Part shown: piece after piece, positions 23,701-36,400 of the stretch
Position numbering within the stretch: the stretch's first letter is position 1
How the letters are laid out: each line of letters begins with the position of its first letter
Source of the DNA: Panorpa germanica
Taxonomy: Eukaryota; Arthropoda; Insecta; Mecoptera; Panorpidae
Assembly: GCA_963678705.1 (NCBI GenBank)
Contig: OY783209.1
Span: 13,764,001-13,828,000, forward strand
Length of the DNA: 64,000 nucleotides
Direction: 5' to 3'
Notes under the pieces: model-generated
The model's input: only the letters and a program-made list of their open reading frames with translations
The model's database searches: none
What the model was told of the DNA's origin: nothing
Translations under genes and position numbers: made by a program

Positions 23701-25954
23701 GCGTTTCACCAGGATGAACTCTTGCCGATAAAAATATAATCTGAAATAATTATTATATTTAATAAATAATTATATATGGTCACAATTACAACAGTTAAGT
23801 ACTTTGCCGCTCACCTTTTTATTTTTAAACTTAAAAGGCCGAGGAACTTCCGTCTCTGGAAATAAATGTTCAAGTCGTTCTTCTTTCTCAGCCATTATAT
23901 TATGGTAAGAACTAATAGTTAATAAATCAATTCTTCTCTTTTCCAAAGAATAAATAAGTAACTCTCTGTAGTAGAATATATCATCTGGATGTTTACAGAT
24001 ATTCTGAGCTACCTCTAATGATATTCCTGATAATGCATTACTACCTGGAGTTGCTTTCTTTAAGTAATTCAAACTAGTAGGACTAACAAAATTCGAAGCA
24101 GCAGATTTCAAACACAATTCTGGACTTGAGACTGTAGTGCTATGAGTTTTACGAGTTTCCACCAGAGACCGCTTAACCTGTTGTATAAGGAAAGTATAAT
24201 TTCGATAGGTATTGAAAAATCGCGGATTTTAACTTACCTTTTTATTAAAATCAGCAGTGCTCACACTTTCATCTAACTGAGGAATCCCATCTGACTCTTG
24301 CAAAGCAATCGTATTTAACAAACACTCGGATTCACTAGGTTCATTTGTGTTTTTAAAAACTTCATGAAGGCTTAAATTTTCAATTGCTGCTTTGGGTACT
24401 AAGCTATATGGATCTACTTGCTGCGGCTTATTTTTGTTTTGCTCTCTTCTTATAATTATATAATTTGCAACTTCTTTGCCCTGATCTTTATCTTTTTGTC
24501 GTTTTGCTTGCATCGTTTTAGCTTGCTTTCTAAAGTTATTTGTTAATCGAACTACAAGTTTTTTTTTCGGAACCTCTATTTCAGTGCTCGAACTTTCTAC
24601 GGGTTCTAATTCAATTGGTTCGGGTTCCATGTCACATTTACTTCTTTCAAATTTAAATCTGTTGTCGAAAGCATCTAACGTCAATTGTAATTCTTCATAA
24701 GTATAAGGAAAAGTAAAAGCAAAATAAGTAGTAGCGTCCGGATTTTCAGGGGCACGATATTTAAATGTTAAAGAGAAATTGTTCTCTTGTGTCTGAAATA
24801 GACGTAAACAATATTAAATATATTGCAATTTAGTTTTGCTTTTCTTCAAAAACTGCTTGAAATAAATAATCACCAGGTATGTAGGTCGCTCTTTAATTCT
24901 TTCCCAGTATGGCTTATCAGGAATAATTTTACACACCGGAGCCATTCCCTGTCCATACAATTTTGCTTGTTTGTTTAAATTCATGATATTTATTTTAATA
25001 AGGACTGATGGTACTCCTAGAAATTGTAATTAATTAAAATTTTGCAATTGGTCGATAAAGGATTAAATAACTAATTGAAACTAATATAAATTGAACACTA
25101 TTATCGACAATCATTTGCCCTGTAATAAATAAGTTACAAATATAAAACAGTGAAATATAAATATAATACTTGATTCTACTCCTACGCCTTCTGTTGATAC
25201 TAATTTAAATTTCTTCGTACCTTGCATTCTAAGTTTATGTCGTTCTATTTCATCAGCTGTTTCTACAAATATATTTCGAAGTTAAAGATTAATCTTGAAT
25301 TTCTTTTTAATAAATTAAACTACTTTAATAGCTAAAATTTCAAACCGAATTGTTCAAGATCTTAATTGTTGAACTATTCTACGACTTATTGTCTGTTTTC
25401 AGACTTCCTAGTAATTACTGGGACTTAAGTCTAAGTCTATCCTTATGTAATTTAATTTTTGTAGTCAATTGTGACCTATTAAGAGTCTATCCCGATATCA
25501 AATCCTCATTTATTATATTTAATCCTATGATTGGGGTTAAGCATATATGTTTAGGTACATTTCAAGTTTTGATCTGGGCCTAAAGTACTTGCTCTAGCTC
25601 TAGGCTGGTATTGCTTGTTATCAATTTATAAAATATTAAATTCAAAAATATTTATAGTGAAAAATTACCTCTAATACCAAAATAAAACCAAGTTCTATTT
25701 CCATTTTCGTACTCCGTCCCAGCGCAATCTGGTTTCGTCCAAACTTTAAATTCATAATCGGATGGATCCCTTTCTGGGCAAAGTCGTCCGCCTTAAAAAA
25801 ATTATAAGTTGTTTGCTATTGCAAATAGGATTGAGAAAGTAAACTTTCGTATCTTACCTGGAAGTTCAATCTTCGGTACCAACTCCACATGAGCCATGTT
25901 ACCCGAATCAAAATTAGAAGAAAATATAAAGCCACCACATTCTATGTCATCCAT
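20787..25954 (-). CDS. AGBL5: Cytosolic carboxypeptidase 5 (tubulin deglutamylase)
   Basis: M14-family metallocarboxypeptidase that removes branch-point glutamates from polyglutamylated tubulin. Minus-strand exons: 25954-25858, 25791-25669, 25016-24874, 24792-24238, 24177-23815, 23740-23469, 23401-22682, 22580-22379, 22279-22145, 21695-20787. Phases agree; total 3519 nt (1172 aa). The N terminus reads [20 protein letters not shown], as in vertebrate CCP5. Zinc ligands are HPGE (H about 436, E about 439) and the His of [10 protein letters not shown] (about 703). The catalytic Glu is in [10 protein letters not shown] (about 786). [19 protein letters not shown] and CNFSERNMY also fit CCP5. Two low-complexity insertions occur: a charged one at about 170-290, and a Ser-rich one at about 525-680 with two CxxC pairs. 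The long basic C-terminal tail (after about residue 870) is not recognisable and ends KKKKC. Confidence 0.93.
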
Positions 25955-27445
25955 TGCAACTGTATCAGTTTAGGGTTGGGTTTATGGTTGATCAATATAA
26001 TCACATATTGTTCTGTAATTTAACACTAATTTAAACGTATAGTTTTATAAACATATAAGTTAAATTTTGTGTAATTTTCAAAACAGGTTTGTTTATATTT
26101 TTTGAAAATATTAAATGGTGTCAATGTAATTGACAGAAGTCAGCTGATTACACAATAATTTTTTATGCATAAGGCTGTAAACCAGACCATAGCTTATATT
26201 CAACATTACAATTTAGATTGAGTAAGCTCACAAAGTATTAATTTACAAAAATTTCATTATTGATTCAAATAATTACGTACAAGCTAATGATTTTGTTTTA
26301 CATTTCTCGCAGATGAAAAGCCTTTGTTTTGATGTCACATTCCATTTGTAATAAATTTATGAATTAGAATGTGTTCGGGACTGTAATAGTTACATATGTA
26401 GAAGCATTTTTAATTAAATATAACGGGGTTATAATGTATAACATTTTTAATGCAAAATCTGTTTTTGAAAAACTACATACATTTTTCTTCTTATATCCTT
26501 GAGAAAATATATCTCATCTATTAATTTTCAATAAAATCTAGTTGCTTAGTTGTCAGTACCCTGAGCGGAAAACTTTCCGAACATTTCACATATTTAAAGC
26601 TGTCATAGATATCATTTAACTTGAATCAATATATTAATAAATTATATAGATTTATATTCCTTATGACTTTTATTTATAATGAAATAATAAATTAACATAA
26701 ACAATTGTCAACACTTTCATTTCAACAATTATTAAAATGAATAAGCAGCACGTAAAGAGTATACCGAAGTTTAAAACATTTGTTTTTATCAATTACATAA
26801 ACGAAATGATTCCACTATATTAGCTATATTTTGTTTTAATAACTATATTAATAACGAGGTGATATTATTCTTCATTATATAAAAAATAGATTGTATTATT
26901 TTTTAAACTAAAAGTCAAATAAAGGATGGAATTATTGTTCCGTCTATGACGTCAATCCTATCTCTGGTCCCACCTATGCCACCAATCATATTTAAATATA
27001 AGATGGCGATCTCATTTTGTTAACTTTGCAAGTGACATTTAATAACCTGGATTATTTTTTGGTGTCTTGTGGTATTATTTAAGTATTTAAGGTGATTTGT
27101 GATATATTTCTTTATTATTTTGTATGCATTATTATAATTTATCAAATATATCTATTAATATAAAGGAATAAAATTATTATAATTTTTAATATATTTAGTT
27201 GATGATATCATTATAGGATTTATGAAAAGTATATTCCAGCTTTTATATTTATTATAACTCACATTTATTACTCTGCCTTCCTTTTTATTTATTAGATTAT
27301 GTATATTATTTAACTATCCCTATATGTACAATAGTTACATGAGTCAGAATATTGATCGATAGATGCAATCCTATTCTTTAATGTCAAGTATACTGTTTTA
27401 CAATGACTTATTGTAATTAATAAATTTTAATCTTCAGTAACAATA
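25955..27445. promoter_or_regulatory. Divergent promoter region AGBL5 / sw
   Basis: The AGBL5 start (25954, minus) and the presumed first exon of sw (about 27003, plus) are head to head about 1 kb apart. Near 27001 the sequence aagatggcgatc resembles a YY1/Pho-type element, often found at transcription starts. A probable 5' non-coding exon of sw ends at a donor at 27091/27092 (taag|gtgatt). No other gene is seen in this interval. Confidence 0.4.
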
Positions 27446-30400
27446 ATGTCTTCGAATGCTGGTTCTGAACGCAAAGCGGAGCTTGAACGTAAAAAAGCTA
27501 AACTTCAGGCCATAAGAGAAGAAAATGATAGGCGGAGAAGAGAAAAACAATTAAAAGATGTGGAAGAAGCGGCTTTAAGAGCTGGCCAAGGAACAGACAA
27601 AGATGCCCGCAAGTATGTTCAATGAATTTAGAGAATAATATTCCTTTATTGTTAATGAAGTTTCACGAATTATATTACTCGGGTCTTTTCAAATTTAATG
27701 TTACCTAATTTTATTTATTTTAAGAACTGTATAGGTTTTTTTTATTATAAAACATTGCCTTTTTACTTGGTTAATTGAAATATAAATTATAAGAACGAAC
27801 TTTCATAGACTATTTCCTCCTGGATCTTTATTGTTTAATTCATCATTGAATAATAATTTTGGAAACGGGCCCACAGCAACAGGTGTTATGGTTAAAATCC
27901 TTTGCTTTAGTAGCTAAAAAATACTGACGCAGTCATGAAACTACTTATATTTATTTTCAACAGAGATCTTGACGAAATGCTCTCTTCTTTGGGCGTAGCA
28001 CCTGTAAATGATGTAGTCTCCAGTTTGTCCAGTATGGCAAGTTTAACTCCAGATCAAAGTGCGGGACATACCCCAGAAAATAGTTTGCTGGCGATAAACG
28101 GACAACCCATTAGGTAAGTTTTAAAAAGAAAATATTGACCTATTGTTGATTTATTATTGTTGACTCTTATCATATATTCTTGTTAATAGTTCGAAGAAAA
28201 AAATATCGGCTCTTAGTGTAGTTAGCGTGCAAGCAACAAATATTCCACCAAAGGAAAATGTGACGTATACTAAGCAAACGCAAACTGCCAGCACAGGACA
28301 CGAGCGAGATGGTGAGATATTATTAATTATATTCATAGTAGAGCACTCGTATTCGCGGGTAAATAGTGCTAAAAATTTAATAGTGACTTTACTCGAAATC
28401 TGTGCACTCAATTCAACTTTACATTATATCTAAAACGTGGACCAAGTTACTTTAAATATTACATTAATTTAAATCATATTGGATTGCGAATACTTGGCTC
28501 TCTACTATTTTTGTTACAAAATATTAGATTTATCATTATTTTTTCATTACCATTTATACATATTCTTATTTTTATATATTGTTTGAGGAAACTACATAAT
28601 TTTTCTTAATATCATTTTATTATTAATATTATATTGTGCATGTAGCTGCTACTCGTTTGGTTTATTATTATTTATTTTTTCTTTAAAGAACATTTGGTTT
28701 TTATTTTAATTTATAAATATTTTTTAAATTGCTTTCATTTTTCATATATTGTTTCATATATTGTGTTAATAATAATAATAATATAAATAAATAAACTATA
28801 TCATTGTGAAATTCTACTTAGAATAAATTTATATTAAGAAATTAATATAATTTATTTTTGAATTGAATTCATTGTTCTTATTAAGAAATTTGGCGCAATT
28901 CCATTACTTGTTGATAATAAAAGTATAATGCAATACCCTAGGTTTTACGTTAATTAAATTAAGAATTTACTGTAGCTAGAAATTTCCAAAAAAACATTAA
29001 ATAATTTAGATGAATTATTTTAACAATATAATACATATTAACAATATTTTACTGTTGGTTACATTATTTAAAAATTATTTGTAGTTACTACAAAAATCCC
29101 TTTAATTCAAAATGAATTTTTAAAAAAGATTTAGACAAGGATAGAAGTAAAGATTTTTAAATAAAACAGAACTTAGCGCAAAATTTCTTAATCAAACAAT
29201 GCAATTTAAATTGGTTTTTGGGATTCTTTTGTGATTTGTATCATGTCATATGTGTATGTATTAAGGCTGCTCCTCTAATTCCTCGCCGCTCTCAGGATAT
29301 GTGGAGGATTGGTGGCGGCCTCGTAAAGGTAAAATCCATTAACAATACTAATTGTCCGTTAATTCCTATAGTTTGAACCTAATGATTCCTAACAATTTAT
29401 TAAGCCAGACCACATGTAGTCGGGATATGATAGAACATACAACATTACCTTTTATAATTGTTATTTGAAATCGCGTTAATTTACATTTGTACTCAATTAG
29501 GGGCGTATTCTCTTGTCTATTCCTAACTTCTAACGTGGGGGTTGAAGTGAATGCTATTTTAAAATGAGTTTTATGGACTCTATATAATGTTTAACAGAAT
29601 TGTGATTTAAGGGATAAAACATTAACAGTTGAAAAATGTAATTGAGAATAAGGATCTCGTAATAAGTACGATAATAATTGTATTGCAATCAATTGCAATG
29701 AAATTTAATGTAAATTTTATAGACTACTTGTTTTCTTCCTTTACAAATAAATTAATTCTGCCTACATATTGTAGTCTTTTAAGACTACAGCATTGCAGTC
29801 GTAATTTCAGTAGTGCTTATGGTTCCATCCGCTTATTGAGCGACTTATTTTAATTTTTTTTGTTACTTTCCTTTACAATAAATAAATGAGAGTATTAATA
29901 TATAACCTTAAACGTTTTGTTACGAATAAATAATCACTTTTCTTATTGTCGTCTGTTAGAAATTAATATTCATGTTTAGTATAAATTAACAAAAAATTAA
30001 GTGTTAACGTAATGTGCTGCCCTCTATCGTATATTTTACAAAGCGGTCTGGTTTAATTATTAAAGTTTTACGTTTGATGTTGTTCAGCATATCTTAAATC
30101 GATTGATCATTTTGCAATCGATTTAAGTATTTTTATTTTTCACAATTTTGCTTATATTTTTTTCTGTTCAAATTTTAGCTATCAATTATCATTTTGTTTA
30201 ATTCAAAAAGGCTTTGATTTATCAGTTGATTATTATAAATTCAAACCTGTAGTTTCACATCCAATTTTTTTTACTTACATTCCGCATATGACACTGTACA
30301 TACTTATATATTAATTATATCGATTATTTGAAGAAAATACAACAATAGTTTTCAGGGCAAATATCAAATAAGCTTTCTGCAACATATGTATGTTTCCTCA

Positions 30401-33400
30401 TTAGGCATTCTGAGGTTTCCATATCAACAATATTTTTAAAATGTTAGGTTTCATTTTGGATCGTTAGAAATTGTAAAGAAAATACAAAACTAGTCCAAGT
30501 AGCTGTTTTAATTACAGATATTGAACAAAAACTACATGCAGTTTTGGTTGCGTTGTTGTACTTTATAGTATGTAGTAAATTAAATACAGACTGGGCTCAT
30601 ACTGGAGGCAAGACTAGCTTTAGACAGTCAACGTATTCAGTGTGAGACCGCATTTAGATTAAAATTGTTTTAATATCTACGATAATGATAAGACCATCTG
30701 ATGTAGCATTAAAAAATAAAAAAAAGTTTTATGCACTGTCTCTAACATAAGATATTTTATTGAATTTTGCGATCCAAAATGAAATTCATTGTATTGTTCA
30801 AAATACAGGTAACCTTTGTTCGTTTAAATTAAATATAAAATCGTAATAATCATATAAAAGAGTGAAGAAATCAAATAATGAAGCATATTAAATAATTTCG
30901 ATACGAATGTTTTTATAATATTGTAATTCGATATTGGTGTTAGCATATTACACCCTGCTTTCGTATTTGTTTCTTTGCTCTCTTCCAATATTGGAATTTC
31001 TCTTGTTGTAAAGTAAACTAAGATTATTTCCCTTCCTTCCTTTTTAGCTCATGCGACAGATTATTACGGTAAGTTATTATTTCTTTTGATTTTGACATTT
31101 TATTTTATTTAGTTTCTTTTTTCTATAAAGATTATTTTTTACGTAAACTGCTATCCAAATTATTTTATCATTTTAAAATAGTCTTTTTACGTAATAATTA
31201 TATATAATTTATTTTTATTAATAATTTTAAGTTCAATTTTCTCTCCACCCAATTTGGATTAATATTTAAAAAAACACACATTGACAAACAATACATCAAA
31301 GCTTTTTGCCAAATTCTTTTTTATGTTTTTTTTTTTGGTTTCTTTTTTTCTTTTTCATTAATTTACATTTTCCTTTGAACGTCTTTCGTTAATTTTATAT
31401 TGCATATTTCCTTTATATTTTTATATATAACTTAGACTATTACTTTTAACATTTACTATGATATCTGTGGGATTTGTTGGCGAAACTTTAGAACACAAGT
31501 CATTCCTTTACTCTAAATTATATACAAATAAATAAAATATTACTGTGAATACATTTTTAAGAAAATTGGTTTAAGTTAAAAGACTTTAGCTTTCACCTTT
31601 ACTCAGCATTTTAGTCACGTTTAGCGATATCACTGCAGCTAATATGTTTCTTAGGTTTTGTATCGAAATGATAAGTCCACGGTCTTACAGATCTAGCAAG
31701 GAACGTGCTCCTTTTTCTTTGTGGCAGTAACAACAATATCAATGTCATTTTGTGCCGTTTTTTCAATTATCGGTTAAACTAGAGCTATGGCATAAGTAAA
31801 GTTTAAATAAAGAAATAGGTTTTTCAATTCTAGTTTTGCCATGGGTCGAACACAGTTGTAACTAATGAAAAAAGTAAACTTAAAAAAAAAGATAACTAAG
31901 AAGCACAACTAATAACCAAGGTCTATAATAACCTTCAGTTAATTGAGAATTAAAAAATGGGGTTATGGCGTTTCTTTATATGTTGGTTTATTTTCTATAC
32001 CTGTATACTTGTGTTTGCTGGGTAAAGGAATTTTTTTTTTAAGTGCCTTATGTTTCGTGTTACGTGCGTTAAAATTTAATAAATATTATTTGAATATGAA
32101 TTAGTCTAGCTTATATATAAATCTATAATATCCTTTCATTATCTGGTTTATTAACAATTAAATTTGCAAATAATTAATTTATTTTGCCAATTTAGTAATC
32201 ATGAATTCTTTTACTAACATTAAGATGGCTTTTGTTCTTTTTGTAGTTCCTATGTAATTATTTAATAATAAATTTGAAAATATGTTTAAATAATTGTTAG
32301 TACACTTTAACTATTAAATTCTATACGTATATATTTTATTTATTTTTAATTAATTAATTCTATTTATTCTAAAGTTCTAATAATATAAATTTGTATGTAT
32401 TTTACTTGCGGGAAATTATAAATATTAAAACTTCTTACATATTAATGTTTTTCTGATTGGTATGATTCTAAGTTCCTTCTACAGTAAATTGTTTTACATT
32501 TGGTAATAGCTTTGGTACTCGTTTAGGTCTAGATCCCACTACGGAATAATTCCGCGCGGTCTTTTTTCCTCACGATTTTAATTCTGTATACTAAAACTTA
32601 GCTAGCACGTAGTGCGGATAAATATATCTTAGTTTATATGAAGTACTTGACTCCGCCAAGACTCTTATTATACAGTTGTATTTACATATCTTGTTATGTT
32701 GCATGAAGATAATTCTTCCAAAGAGATACGCCGACAACAACATATGGCATTTGCAGAATTAATTCTGTAGTGCGTGCGTCCACATTCAACTATATGTTCT
32801 ACAAAAGAAAGATAAGGAAAAAACCTCTCTGTGTCGCGATGATTTTTGTAGAAATCTACAATTTTTTTCCGCGCAGAATTAAAACCGGTAGTTTATGCCT
32901 ATTCATATGATTCCATGTGTTAAGCCGGCTCTAAATGATGCTATGAACACCTTCGAACGTTGGACGTATCGTTTGGTCGATGCTGGAACTAAGTGTGTCC
33001 AATGTCATGCGTCCAACGTTCAGGTTGGAAGTAGTTCGGTCTTTTGACCGGCGGCAAAAAGGATTTTTCTACTCCTCCCACACACTTGATCCACATGTTT
33101 TATACTTGAAGTTTTATTTATTTACTTAAGTTTTTCACAACTGTGTCAGTGTCAATAATGTCAACAAATTCGTTCCGCCGTGTAGTAGGAAATATTTGAC
33201 TCACACGTTGGAGGTAAACATTTAAATTAAACGTTCACCGTATCGTATGGAGCCGGCTTTACAGAATTCGCGTTTTTTTACCGCGCAGACTTATTCCGGA
33301 GATCTAGGCCTTGGTTAAACACAATAATAAAATAAAATGTGCTGCATTTATATCATGCAAGACATAAGAATTTCGCTGACGACATTTACCCTTGAATTAC

Positions 33401-36400
33401 ATACAGTTTTAAATTATTGAATGTGATGCCTGTGTTCTACTCATCGGTGCTAAATTTTAAGTGACTCATGTATTTGTTGTATCACAATAGGTTCGAAAAG
33501 TGACTATTGCTTTTATTAGTTTTTAATGTAAAACAGAATGATAAATCAGATGAACTTATGATTGCTTAAAATTGTATTTATATTTAAAGTGTACTAATAA
33601 AAAATACATAAAATAATTTTTAATAACATATTTCTTGAGTTCTTGTGACTAATGTGGTGTTTTCTTTAATTTTCGAGTTTTTATTATTAATTTTTATTAT
33701 TAATATTTAACAATTTTTTAACTTTTCTTTAAATAACGGGTTATAGATTTGTTTTTCTTTAAAGCAATATTGCTGTCTACTTTGTCTTCAAAATTAAAAA
33801 TTGCTTTTTAAATTTGAATAATTTGTTGTAATTGGGACATACTTTTTATCTTGACTTAATGATAATTTTAAATGATTAATTTACCTGAATATATTTTGGT
33901 TAGTAGCTGTTTGGCGTTTTAACTTTATATCGGACGTCTTTATGTCAAACTTTCGCACATGTGAACTACTACACCACTGAATTGTCATTTACGATCTATA
34001 TACGATCAAAGCGCGCGAAAGTAAATGCTGGCAATTCAAATTCTCTTTGGTTGACTTAGATAAATTTAAAGAGCAATTTTTCTGAAATGGTTATCGTTGG
34101 TAATTGGCTAGCAATTAATATTGCATATTCATGAAAATAATAATTATTGAGTAAGCAGCTGCATTGTTTAGATCAAAAATTAGTTTTAGACGTTACTTAT
34201 TTTTTGATAGGTACAAAATTTTTAAATGTTCGTGAATAAAAAAAAATTAATATATTTAATATTACATATAAAAATATATATTATTTATTATTTGAATGAA
34301 TTATTGTTAAACAAAAAATGATTAATACTTACCTTGGGTTTTCCCATTTTGTTTCAAGACGAGTACAATCTAAACCCGGGTTTAGAATGGGAAGACGAAT
34401 TCACAGGTAGGTGTTTATACCGCCATGCTTTATATATAAACTCGCTCACAACTTAATTATTAGAATACTACTAAAGAAAATGTTTCATTTGCGCATACCA
34501 TACGATTCATAGCTATAACTATATAGCTAAACAACAAGTTCTAATAAGCCTCTTTAAATTGTCTGTGATTTAGCATCGGTATTTTAAATTAGAATAAAAC
34601 AAAAACTATTTGAGATACCTAATTAATTTTCTTTTTGAAACAGATTTCATTTATATTAATGTTTGAATATAATTTTATTTAAATGTTGGCTGCGACTGAA
34701 TTGTACGAAGTGATTTGAAGGAGGGCAGGCGGGGTTATTGCCCCGGGGCCTCCACAAGAGAGGGGCCCCCACAATAGAGATAATGTTTAATGTTTGAGAT
34801 AATTTTTGAAAGACTTGACGGAAAAAAATTGTTCCTTTTATTCGGAAAATAATTAGGAGCCTCCGCTCTTTCGTTGCCACAGGGCATCTACACCTCCAAA
34901 TCTGGCCCTGTCTGCCAACCCCATTTGTTGCCATTCTTTCACATAATTGTAATGATAATTCGTCGATTGCAAGGACAATGTTTACCTTCAATGCTTCAGG
35001 TGGTCTTGTTTGCATATGCTCATGACGTAATTCCATAAAAATTGTAATGGCGGTAAATCGTTTGGTCTTGGAGACCAGTTGACTGGACCATTTTTTCTTT
35101 TTAATATTTTGAATGACTTCCTAGGACCCAAGTCGTCCCTTTTTTCGTCATAGAGTTTGAACATTCACTTACTCCACCATAATTATCATGACTATTACTC
35201 AATACCTACCTCTATAATATATATATGCCATTCTCCGAACTTTATTTTCAAAAAATTGATTGCTTCTTCCGCAGTGAGGCACGTGGTTTTATTTTAATGG
35301 CACCACATATCGTTTGTATCCATGTCATCAATTTCGAAGAAGAAATAATCTGTTACTATAGCTCTATGAGAAAGGTCCCCACTCTTTTTGTAAAGAATTA
35401 AGCAATGAAATTCAATGAGAAGAATTCAATATGCAGAATAAGAAGTAAAAGTGTTCAAAAATCAATGCCTAACTAATTTTTTCTTCATTTTAAATTGTCT
35501 AAACTGTGGTTTGTGTCCTATGTCTTAATTTCTATAAAAGTGTACTATATATTGATAAAGTGGGTTACTAGAACCTCAAATGTTCAATTATTTTTTAATA
35601 ACTCCTTATATGTTAGGAGATATTACCAATTAAAAAAGTCATTTTGTCTCTTTAATTATTAAAGGGATTCAACGTTGTAGAACATTCCAAGACATGTGAC
35701 CTCACAACCGCTAGTTGCTATCTATTTTATACAACAGAGCGTAAGAGAGATATATTCTTGACAGAACTCTGACAAGTTTACAGGTTACCAACCTTACAGC
35801 TCATAAATCTCTGCTATATGTGTGTACTACCAACAGGTACAAAACATTACCACAACACTGACCTAATCAACAAATAACTGACGTATAAAATGTATTTCAC
35901 GTCATACAAATGGCCGACTATCTCTAGCGCTAAAACTACAATTCAAATTTTTAATTGCTATATCTCCGTCAACATTTAGATATTTAATAAAATAGACACG
36001 CCAATACACATTTATTAACATCAATTTCAATCAACAATTGAAAAATCGACCACCAAAAAATAAGTACACAAGCCCATTATATTTAAAAAAAAATTGTATT
36101 TTTTGTTCGGCGATATATTCTATATATTTCTGGCATTCCTGCAAGAGGCCTAATCTGAAAAGTAGGATCAATCTAAAAGTAATTCATATAGTAATTTAAC
36201 TAATTTTATAGTTACAAATATATACTAATTACATTATATATATTTTTTAAACCAGCCTTTTTCAATGTCTCAATGTTTGGGAATCCCTGCTCTATAGCGA
36301 TATCCGCTATTAGTTACGCGTGTTGGCCATTTTCGTTTTCGAAGAAGTATGAGTCAATGATTTCCGTTACACTAAATTTGCATGTAACAGTTACATTGTC

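Noticed and set aside
34656..35036. 126-codon minus-strand frame as a host gene
   Set aside because: Part of it is a frameshifted transposase C terminus and the rest is unrelated intron sequence.
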